A DNA stretch of 19,741 nucleotides from SZAS-79 sp038329645 (GTDB lineage: Bacteria; Pseudomonadota; Gammaproteobacteria; Burkholderiales; SG8-39), in assembly GCA_038329645.1 (NCBI GenBank), contig JBBQNG010000052.1, forward strand, positions 1-19,741. The letters are read 5' to 3'. This document shows, piece by piece, positions 14,160 through 19,741 of the stretch. A program made the position numbers and the translations under genes. The notes below the pieces were generated by a model. The model saw nothing but the letters and a program-made list of their open reading frames with translations. It was not told the DNA's origin and ran no database searches. The first letter of the stretch is position 1. Each line of letters begins with the position of its first letter.

Positions 14160-15503
14160 ATGACGGATTCGAGCAAGGATGCAGGGAAAGCCGGGCGTAA
14201 GCCCGCGGTTTCGCGCCGCAGGTTCCTGAAGGCCTCGGCCATGGTCGCGGCAACCGCCGGCGCGTACGCCGTGGCGCCGTTCTACGGCCCGTGGAAGCAC
14301 AACCATGTGTGGTCGCAGGCTGCAGCGAAGAAGCCGCTGCTGATCGGGCTCACCATGGACGCGAGCGGCCAGTACGGGGCAAGCGGCGTGGAGGAGCGCC
14401 TCGGCGCGATGATGGCGATCAAGGAATTCAACGACAAGGGCGGCGTGCTCGGGCGGCGCATCGAAGCGCTGCACATGGACACGGAGACCACGCCGGCGAC
14501 CGGATCGCGCGTGGCCGAGCGCATGATCACGCGCAACGAAGCCGCGTTCCTCATAGGCGCGCTGCATTCGGGCGTGGCGAACGCCATCAGCCAGGTGGCG
14601 CAGAAATACGGCTGCATCTTCCTCAACACCAACTCCAGCTCCCCGACCGAGGCCGGCAAGGACTGCCACCGCACCAAGTTCGTCTGGGACGGCAACGGCA
14701 CCAATTTCGCCCATGCCATCGTCAAGAACGCGATGCGGGTCAACGGCGAGAACTGGCTGCTGCTGACAAACGATTACGTCTGGGGCCACAACACTTCCAA
14801 GGCGACGCGGCAGCTGGTCGAGGCCAACGGCGGCAAGATCGTCGACGAGCTCCTGGTGCCGCAGAACACGCGCGATTTCTCCTCGTACCTGCTCAAGATC
14901 CAGCAGATCAAACCCAACGTCATCGCCGCCGCGGTGGGGGGCGACGACATCAAGGCGCTGCGCCAGCAGGTGGTGCAGCTGAACATGCACAAGACACCCG
15001 CATGGATCAACAACCAGCAGGACTGGCCGGATGTCTACGGCCTGGGGCCTGAGTCGATTTTCGGCGTGTTCGGCACCACCTGGTACTACCGCCTCGACCT
15101 GCCCGGCGTGAAGGAGTTCGTCGCCGCCTACCAAAAGGTCTATCCGGGCATGGCGATCCGCGTGCCTGGCAACGTGTATCACAACGGCTTTATGGCTACG
15201 CGCGAACTGTTGCGCTGCGTGGAAGAGGCAGGCACCACCAACAGCATCGCCGTGATCAAGAAGCTCGAAGGACGCAAGATGAGCGCCCGCGACCGCCTGC
15301 AGCACCACGACGCCTGGATTAACCCGACCACCCACCAGGTGCAGCAGACCATTTACATGGCGGCTTATAACGACAAGCCGGCGGAAAAGGACGACATCTT
15401 CAAAATCCTCGCCAACGTGCCGCCGCAGGAAACCGAGGACAAGGACGCGATCGCCGCCTGCAAGCTCGAATCCTACGAGTCCACGCCGAGCTACGAGCAG
15501 TAA
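14160..15503 (+). CDS. liv-type ABC transporter substrate-binding protein, Tat-exported
   Basis: A 447-residue periplasmic binding protein of the Peripla_BP_6/LivK class. The N-terminus carries a twin-arginine motif (S18-RRRFLK) followed by a hydrophobic stretch (ASAMVAATAGAYAVA) and a probable cleavage region near WSQAAAKKP at about 51-59. This suggests folded export by the Tat system, not Sec. The mature part starts KPLLIGLTMDASGQYGASG, with typical GAMMAIKEFNDKGGVLGRRI, and continues with two alpha/beta lobes. AAAGGAG at 14147-14153 is a strong ribosome site for the ATG at 14160. It should deliver ligand to LivH and LivM. The ligand is unknown; the surrounding catabolic genes argue for a polyol or sugar-acid compound rather than an amino acid. 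Confidence 0.88.
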   Translation: MTDSSKDAGKAGRKPAVSRRRFLKASAMVAATAGAYAVAPFYGPWKHNHVWSQAAAKKPLLIGLTMDASGQYGASGVEERLGAMMAIKEFNDKGGVLGRRIEALHMDTETTPATGSRVAERMITRNEAAFLIGALHSGVANAISQVAQKYGCIFLNTNSSSPTEAGKDCHRTKFVWDGNGTNFAHAIVKNAMRVNGENWLLLTNDYVWGHNTSKATRQLVEANGGKIVDELLVPQNTRDFSSYLLKIQQIKPNVIAAAVGGDDIKALRQQVVQLNMHKTPAWINNQQDWPDVYGLGPESIFGVFGTTWYYRLDLPGVKEFVAAYQKVYPGMAIRVPGNVYHNGFMATRELLRCVEEAGTTNSIAVIKKLEGRKMSARDRLQHHDAWINPTTHQVQQTIYMAAYNDKPAEKDDIFKILANVPPQETEDKDAIAACKLESYESTPSYEQ

Positions 15504-15523
15504 CGCTAGAGCGCGATCGGCAC

Positions 15524-15551
15524 GGGCCGCCCGACTCCGGCCGGGCGGCCC
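15524..15551. promoter_or_regulatory. 10-bp perfect hairpin between binding-protein and permease genes
   Basis: GGGCCGCCCG (15524-15533), loop ACTCCGGC, CGGGCGGCCC (15542-15551). There is no T-run after it. It lies 20 bp past the binding-protein stop and 18 bp before livH, the usual place for an mRNA-stabilising or attenuating structure that gives more binding protein than permease. Confidence 0.55.
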
Positions 15552-15569
15552 CGTATTCCGTGAGCATGC

Positions 15570-16499
15570 ATGGATTTCGTCCTCAACCTCCTCCCGCACC
15601 TCGTGAACGGCGTCTCGCTGGGACTGCTGTTCGCGCTGATCGCGCTCGGCTTCATGCTCATCGTCGGCGTCATGGAGGCGATCAACCTCGCGCACGGGTC
15701 GCTGTTCGCCCTCGGCGCCTATTTCGCGCTGTTCATCGCCGCGCCGAAATTCGGCCTCCTGCCCGGGCTGCAGGAGTGGTACCTGGCGTTCCCGATCGCC
15801 ACGCGCTACCTGATCGCGCTTTTCCTGGCGCCGGTCCTGGTGGGCCTGTTCGGCATGCTGCTGGAGCTGGCGATGCGCCGCACCTATGGCAAGGATCCGC
15901 TGTACGGGCTCCTGCTTACCTTTGGCGCGGCCCTGGTGATCGAGGAGTTGATCCGCGTGATCTGGGGATCGAACGAGCAGCAGCTCAGGCTGCCCGAGGC
16001 GATCTCGGGCGCGTTCCTGTTCGGCGGCCTGATCTATTCCAAGTACCGTTTCTTCGCCAGCGGCTTCTCCATTGTGATGATCGTGCTGCTGTGGCTGTTC
16101 ATCGAGAAGACGCCCTATGGCGCGATCATCAAGGCGGGCGCGCATGACAGCGAGATGGTGCGGGCGCTTGGCATCAACCTTTCCCGCCTGAGGCTGTACG
16201 TCTTCGCCCTGGGGACGGCGCTGGCAGCGCTCGCCGGCGTGGTGATGGCTCCGATCTGGGGCATCCGACCGCACGTGGGCGTGGATGCGGTGGTGCCCGC
16301 TTTCCTCATCATCGTCCTGGGCGGGGTGGGCAGCTTCTGGGGGGCTGTGCTGGCCGGCATCCTCGTTGGCATGGTCGTCGGCCTGACGGGCGCCTATGCT
16401 TCCGAGTGGTCGCTGCTTTCGATGTACCTTCTGTTCATCGCCGTGGTCACCTTCCGCGCCCGCGGCCTCTTCGGCAAGAAAAGCATCCTCGACACCTGA
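15570..16499 (+). CDS. livH: branched-chain-type ABC transporter permease LivH
   Basis: A 309-residue inner-membrane permease. It opens with LVNGVSLGLLFALIALGFMLIVGVMEAINLAHGSLFALGAY, split over two hydrophobic segments, and this is the LivH hallmark. TPYGAIIKAGAHDSEMVRALGIN is the cytoplasmic coupling loop, followed by VVPAFLIIVLGGVGSFWGAVLAG. It should pair with LivM, LivG and LivF encoded on the other side of the divergent promoter, because no other membrane or ATPase genes accompany it here. It follows the hairpin after the binding-protein gene and is followed after 8 nt by the first SDR gene. Confidence 0.93.
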   Translation: MDFVLNLLPHLVNGVSLGLLFALIALGFMLIVGVMEAINLAHGSLFALGAYFALFIAAPKFGLLPGLQEWYLAFPIATRYLIALFLAPVLVGLFGMLLELAMRRTYGKDPLYGLLLTFGAALVIEELIRVIWGSNEQQLRLPEAISGAFLFGGLIYSKYRFFASGFSIVMIVLLWLFIEKTPYGAIIKAGAHDSEMVRALGINLSRLRLYVFALGTALAALAGVVMAPIWGIRPHVGVDAVVPAFLIIVLGGVGSFWGAVLAGILVGMVVGLTGAYASEWSLLSMYLLFIAVVTFRARGLFGKKSILDT

Positions 16500-16507
16500 C
16501 GGCACCG

Positions 16508-17248
16508 ATGGTTCTCAAAGACAAAGTGGCAGTGGTCACCGGCGCGGCGGGCACGATGGGCCGGGCGGCCGTCAGGGTCCTGCTCGAGGACGGCTGCAAG
16601 GTGGCGATGGTCGACCTGGACCAGGCTCGCCTGGAAGCGCTCGCCATGGACCTCGGTGGCAATGTCATGCCAATTGCGTTCGACATCAGTGACCCCGCGG
16701 CGGTCGCCCTCGGTTGCGCTCGCATTCGCGGCGCGTTGGGCGATGTCGACATCCTGCTCAACAATGCCGGCATCCTGTCCAACAACAAGTCGGTCGAGAC
16801 CGGCGCGGCCGAATGGCGCCGTGTGCTCGGCGCCAACCTCGACGGCGCTTTCTTCCTCGCGCAGCAGGTCGTCCCGGCGATGAAGGCGCGGCGCTGGGGC
16901 CGCATCATCAATACCTGCTCGCTCGCCGCCAAGACCGGGGGCCTGACGGCGGGCACGGCGTATTCGGTGTCCAAGGGCGCGCTCACATCGCTTACTTTTT
17001 CGCTTGCACGCGAGCTCGCCCCCCATGGGGTCACGTCGAACGGGATCTCCCCTGCCTATGTGAAGACGCCGATGATCACCGAGCAGCTCAACGAGGAGCA
17101 GCGCCAGAAACTGCTCCGCGACATCCCCGTCGGGCGCTTTTGTGAGCCCGAGGAATTCGCGCACGTCGTGCGCTTCCTTGCCTCGCCGCTGGCCGGTTTC
17201 ATCACCGGCGAGATAGTGGACATCAATGGCGGCCTCCTAATGGATTGA
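16508..17248 (+). CDS. short-chain dehydrogenase/reductase (classical SDR)
   Basis: A 246-residue cytoplasmic NAD(P)-dependent oxidoreductase with all classical SDR motifs: TGAAGTMG (11-18), NNAG (85-88), catalytic S138 (NTCSLAA) and Y152-SVS-K156. D36 in VAMVDLD, at the end of the second strand, favours NAD(H) over NADP(H). The C-terminal IDINGG-type end reads VDINGGLLMD. The ATG at 16508 is 8 nt after livH, so it is co-transcribed with the transporter. In this context it may oxidise the imported polyol or sugar, the role that IolG (a different fold) has in inositol operons. That is inference. Confidence 0.9.
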   Translation: MVLKDKVAVVTGAAGTMGRAAVRVLLEDGCKVAMVDLDQARLEALAMDLGGNVMPIAFDISDPAAVALGCARIRGALGDVDILLNNAGILSNNKSVETGAAEWRRVLGANLDGAFFLAQQVVPAMKARRWGRIINTCSLAAKTGGLTAGTAYSVSKGALTSLTFSLARELAPHGVTSNGISPAYVKTPMITEQLNEEQRQKLLRDIPVGRFCEPEEFAHVVRFLASPLAGFITGEIVDINGGLLMD

Positions 17249-17250
17249 AC

Positions 17251-18060
17251 ATGGATACGATCACCCCAAAAATTGATTTCGAGGCCGAGTTATCGGGGCT
17301 CAATGAACTTACGGGCCTGGCCGCGTACGTTCCCGGAGGCTACGGAGGCTTGGGCGAGGCGATTGCCTGGGGCCTCGCGCTGCGCGGCGCAAAGGTCATG
17401 CTTTCCGGCCGCGATGGCGGGAAAGCCGAAGCCCTCGCCGAGGCCATCCGCACGGCCGGGTTCGAGGCCCACGGCATCGCGATGGACGCGCATTCGGTGG
17501 CTGATATCCGGGGATCAGTGGATGCGGCGGCGGGCAAGTTTGGGCGGCTCGACATTCTGGTCAACTGCGTCGGGATCCAGCGCGAAGAAGCGCTCCTCGA
17601 CGTTACCGAGGAAGCGTACGACGAGGTCTACCAGGTCAACCTCAAGGCGGCGATGTTCCTGGGGCAGGCCGCGGCGAAGCACCAGGTCACCGCCGGACGC
17701 GGCAAGCAGGTGCACCTGTTGTCGGTACGCGCGCAGTTCGGCCTGAGGAACCGGGGCTATTCGGCCTATTGCAGCAGCAAAGGCGGGCTGGTGATGCTGA
17801 TCAAGCAGCATGCCATGGAGCTTGCGCAGCACGGTGTTACGGTCAACGGCGTGGCGCCGACGGTCGTGCGCACCGAAATGGCCCGCCACTGGCTCGAGAA
17901 TCCCGAGACCCGCAAACAGATAACGGACCGGATCCCGCTCGGCCGCGTGGGCGATCCGCGCGACGTCGTCGGCGCGGCGTTGTTTTTCTGCTCGCCCGCG
18001 TCCGACTTCATCACCGGACAGGTGCTCTACGTGGACGGGGGCATTACCGCCAGCCAGTAG
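17251..18060 (+). CDS. short-chain dehydrogenase/reductase, variant Gly-rich motif
   Basis: A 269-residue SDR with a longer N-terminus than its neighbour. The cofactor motif reads PGGYGGLG (28-35), with Pro where TGxxxGxG normally has Thr. NNAG is NCVG (105-108). S158 (LLSVRA) and Y173-CSS-K177 complete the active site, and the end is VDGGITASQ. R54 in LSGRD could favour NADP(H). It starts 2 nt after the previous SDR stop; a TTG at 17245 overlapping that stop is an alternative start. It is probably the last gene of the unit. It resembles gluconate 5-dehydrogenase/3-oxoacyl-reductase-like SDRs in general, but the substrate is not assignable. Confidence 0.87.
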   Translation: MDTITPKIDFEAELSGLNELTGLAAYVPGGYGGLGEAIAWGLALRGAKVMLSGRDGGKAEALAEAIRTAGFEAHGIAMDAHSVADIRGSVDAAAGKFGRLDILVNCVGIQREEALLDVTEEAYDEVYQVNLKAAMFLGQAAAKHQVTAGRGKQVHLLSVRAQFGLRNRGYSAYCSSKGGLVMLIKQHAMELAQHGVTVNGVAPTVVRTEMARHWLENPETRKQITDRIPLGRVGDPRDVVGAALFFCSPASDFITGQVLYVDGGITASQ

Positions 18061-18092
18061 GGCTGGGACGTCCGCCCCGTACACGGCATGGC

Positions 18093-18098
18093 TATACT
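18093..18098 (+). promoter_or_regulatory. possible -10 box before mnmC
   Basis: TATACT lies 8 nt upstream of the mnmC ATG, in a 46-bp gap after the SDR stop. A start near the ATG would make a nearly leaderless mRNA. No convincing -35 is present at the right distance. Confidence 0.25.
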
Positions 18099-18106
18099 CG
18101 GCGCCC

Positions 18107-19741
18107 ATGCCGACTGCGCTTATTCCCGCGACGCTCGCTTTCACGGCCGACGGCACACCCTATTCGCCCGCCTTCGACGACATCTACCATTCGAGCGAGG
18201 GCGGCGCGGCGCAGGCGCGGCATGTTTTTCTCGGCGGCAACGAGCTGCCCGCGCGCTGGCGCGGACGCGAACGGTTTACGATCCTCGAGACGGGTTTCGG
18301 GCTGGGCCTCAATTTCCTGGCGACGTGGACGGCGTGGAAGGACGACCCCGGGCGGTGCGCGAAGCTTCATTACGTGTCGATAGAGAAGCATCCGTTTTCC
18401 GTTGCCGATCTCGCCCAGTTGCACGCAGGGCAGGCGGAATTCAACGCGCTCTCGGGTGATCTGCGCGTAGCATGGCCGATGCTCGTGCCGGGCATGCACC
18501 GGCTGGAATTCGAAGCCGGCCGCGTCGTCCTCACGCTCTTTTTCGCTGACGTCGCCGCCGCATTGCCCCAGTTGCGGCTTGCGGCGGACGCGTTCTTCCT
18601 CGATGGCTTCGCCCCAGCGAAGAACCCGGACATGTGGTCGGTCGCGGTAATGAAATCGCTTGCGCGTCTTTGCGCAGCGGGTGCCACCTTCTCCACCTAC
18701 ACGGCGGCCTCGTCCGTGCGCGATGCCCTCGACGCTGCAGGGTTCGCTGTCCAAAAGCGCGCGGGATTCGCGAAAAAGCGCGACATGCTCTGCGGCCGGC
18801 TTGCGCACGGCGGCGCGACTCCGGTGCCCTCAGTGCGCCGCGCGATCGTCATCGGCGCGGGCTTGGCCGGCAGCGCAGTCTGCGAGCGACTTGCCGCCCG
18901 CGGCTGGGAAGTGGCCCTCATCGAGCGCCATCGCGAGCCGGCCGCGGAAGCCTCGGGCAATCACGCCGGCGCATTCCACCCGCTCGTCACGCGCGACGAC
19001 AGCCACATCGCGCGGCTCAGCCGCGCGAGCTTCCTCTACGCCCTGCGCCATTGGGAAACGCTCACAGGCGTTGCATGGGCGCGGTGCGGCGTGCTGCAAA
19101 TGCCGCGCACCGACGAGGAGGATGCTTCCCAGCAGGCAGCGCTCACGAGCCTGGGCTTTCCTCCCGGGTACGCCCAATACGTTTCGGGCGCGGAAGCGTC
19201 GCGCATGGCAGGCACTCAGCTGGCGGCCGGCGGCATTTGGTTCCCAGATGGCGGCTGGGTGCGCCCCGCGAGCCTCGTCCGGGCGCTCCTCGCCAAGGCG
19301 CATGTGAGCGAATACTTCGGTGTCGAGGCGAGCGCGCTGGAGCAGGCCGGTTCAGGCTGGATCGTGCGCGGCGCAGGTGGGAAAGCAATCGCGGAAGCCG
19401 CTGTCATCGTGGTCGCCAATGCCCGCGACGCGACTCGCGTGGCACCGGTTGCGAATCTCACGCTGCGCAGCGTGCGTGGACAGGTGACGTACCTGCCCGC
19501 TGCGAAGGTCCCGGATGCGCGATCGGTGCTGCTGCGTGGTGGCCTTTTTATTCCTCCCGTCGACGGGATCGCCGTAGCGGGCGCCAGCTTCGATATCGAC
19601 GACGAAGACGCACTGGCGCGCACCGACAGCCATGCAGGTAACCTGGACCGGCTGGCGCGCATCCTGCCTGGTGCGGACCTGGGGATCGACCCGGCCGAGC
19701 TCGATGGCCGTGTCGGATTTCGCGCGGTCGCACCCGATCGG
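18107..19741 (+). CDS. mnmC: bifunctional tRNA wobble-uridine modification protein MnmC, 3' end cut by window
   Basis: The frame is open to the window edge (545 residues; full proteins are usually about 620-670). MnmC turns cmnm5(s2)U34 of certain tRNAs into mnm5(s2)U34. The N-terminal SAM-dependent methyltransferase domain (MnmC2) shows LETGFGLGLNF (60-70), the SAM loop, and DGFAPAKNPDMW (166-177), a family hallmark. The FAD-dependent oxidoreductase domain (MnmC1) begins with the dinucleotide motif G250-A-G-L-A-G255 and acidic E267 in VALIERH, then EASGNHAGAFHPLV. The C-terminal FAD end lies beyond the window. It is a housekeeping gene, apparently unrelated in function to the locus before it. 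The ATG at 18107 gives the normal MnmC N-terminus. Confidence 0.93.
   Translation, partial: MPTALIPATLAFTADGTPYSPAFDDIYHSSEGGAAQARHVFLGGNELPARWRGRERFTILETGFGLGLNFLATWTAWKDDPGRCAKLHYVSIEKHPFSVADLAQLHAGQAEFNALSGDLRVAWPMLVPGMHRLEFEAGRVVLTLFFADVAAALPQLRLAADAFFLDGFAPAKNPDMWSVAVMKSLARLCAAGATFSTYTAASSVRDALDAAGFAVQKRAGFAKKRDMLCGRLAHGGATPVPSVRRAIVIGAGLAGSAVCERLAARGWEVALIERHREPAAEASGNHAGAFHPLVTRDDSHIARLSRASFLYALRHWETLTGVAWARCGVLQMPRTDEEDASQQAALTSLGFPPGYAQYVSGAEASRMAGTQLAAGGIWFPDGGWVRPASLVRALLAKAHVSEYFGVEASALEQAGSGWIVRGAGGKAIAEAAVIVVANARDATRVAPVANLTLRSVRGQVTYLPAAKVPDARSVLLRGGLFIPPVDGIAVAGASFDIDDEDALARTDSHAGNLDRLARILPGADLGIDPAELDGRVGFRAVAPDR

Noticed and set aside
15524..15551. Rho-independent terminator after the binding-protein gene
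   Set aside because: No T-run follows the stem on either strand, and livH and the SDRs follow closely with no clear promoter of their own.
14106..16505. Very long open frame on the minus strand (about 800 codons) under the binding-protein and livH genes
   Set aside because: It is antisense to two well-recognised genes and its translation is a low-complexity His/Arg/Asp/Gln-rich mix typical of shadows in G+C-rich DNA.
13217..18060. Sulfoquinovose or other organosulfonate degradation locus
   Set aside because: Suggested only by the YihU-like loop of the dehydrogenase. No sulfoquinovosidase, YihS/YihT-type enzymes or sulfonate exporter are present, and the kinase-DUF2090 fusion fits inositol-type chemistry better.
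1..19741. CRISPR array, tRNA or rRNA genes, prophage or conjugation genes
   Set aside because: No regularly spaced repeats, no recognisable tRNA or rRNA segment and no phage or transfer proteins were found; the only mobile-type gene is the RAYT transposase.

Overview
The window is G+C-rich, densely coding bacterial DNA, about two-thirds G+C by eye. Genes are short-spaced and several overlap by 4 bp. A split mnmC at the right end, liv-type ABC transporter genes, a fused iolC kinase/aldolase and a RAYT-type transposase point to a proteobacterium. A betaproteobacterium (Burkholderiales-like) is my best guess; this is inference from gene content, not a proven assignment. No rRNA, tRNA or CRISPR array was seen.

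Left part (1-4727), small-molecule catabolism. A partial DUF2817/M14-like hydrolase (minus) is divergent from a TauD/TfdA-type 2-oxoglutarate dioxygenase (plus). The dioxygenase converges, with a 1-nt gap, on a minus-strand pair made of a D-2-hydroxyacid dehydrogenase and an enolase-superfamily enzyme, joined by an ATGA overlap. An SMP-30/gluconolactonase-like gene diverges from that pair with only 36 bp between the start codons. Lactonase, dehydrogenase and enolase-superfamily enzyme together suggest use of a sugar acid or other hydroxy acid; the substrate cannot be read from the sequence.

Middle left (4733-5646), a compact RAYT (REP-associated, HUH/Y1) transposase element. It is bounded by 27/28-bp inverted repeats and lies between two convergent genes. 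The stop codon of the neighbouring mmsA lies inside the right repeat.

Core (5643-18060), a regulated uptake and catabolism locus around a divergent promoter. The minus operon is livM-livG-livF, a short ABC ATPase lacking the signature motif, then mmsA/iolA (methylmalonate/malonate-semialdehyde dehydrogenase). The plus operon is an RpiR-family regulator (iolR-like) followed by a fused IolC kinase-DUF2090 aldolase. A second plus transcription unit holds a beta-hydroxyacid dehydrogenase, a Tat-exported liv-type binding protein, livH and two SDR oxidoreductases. The transporter is thus split over two units. Three promoters (livM-ward, rpiR-ward and the dehydrogenase promoter) carry copies of the same operator-like sequence, RGAA-N6-TTCT, placed inside or over the core promoter. 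This fits one RpiR/IolR-type repressor controlling the whole locus. Kinase, aldolase and semialdehyde dehydrogenase are the lower steps of myo-inositol-type catabolism. The upper genes iolG, iolE, iolD and iolB are not in the window, so the two SDRs and the beta-hydroxyacid dehydrogenase may feed another polyol or sugar acid into that lower pathway.

Right end (18107-19741), the start of mnmC, a bifunctional tRNA wobble-uridine modification enzyme, cut by the window edge. It is a housekeeping gene outside the locus.
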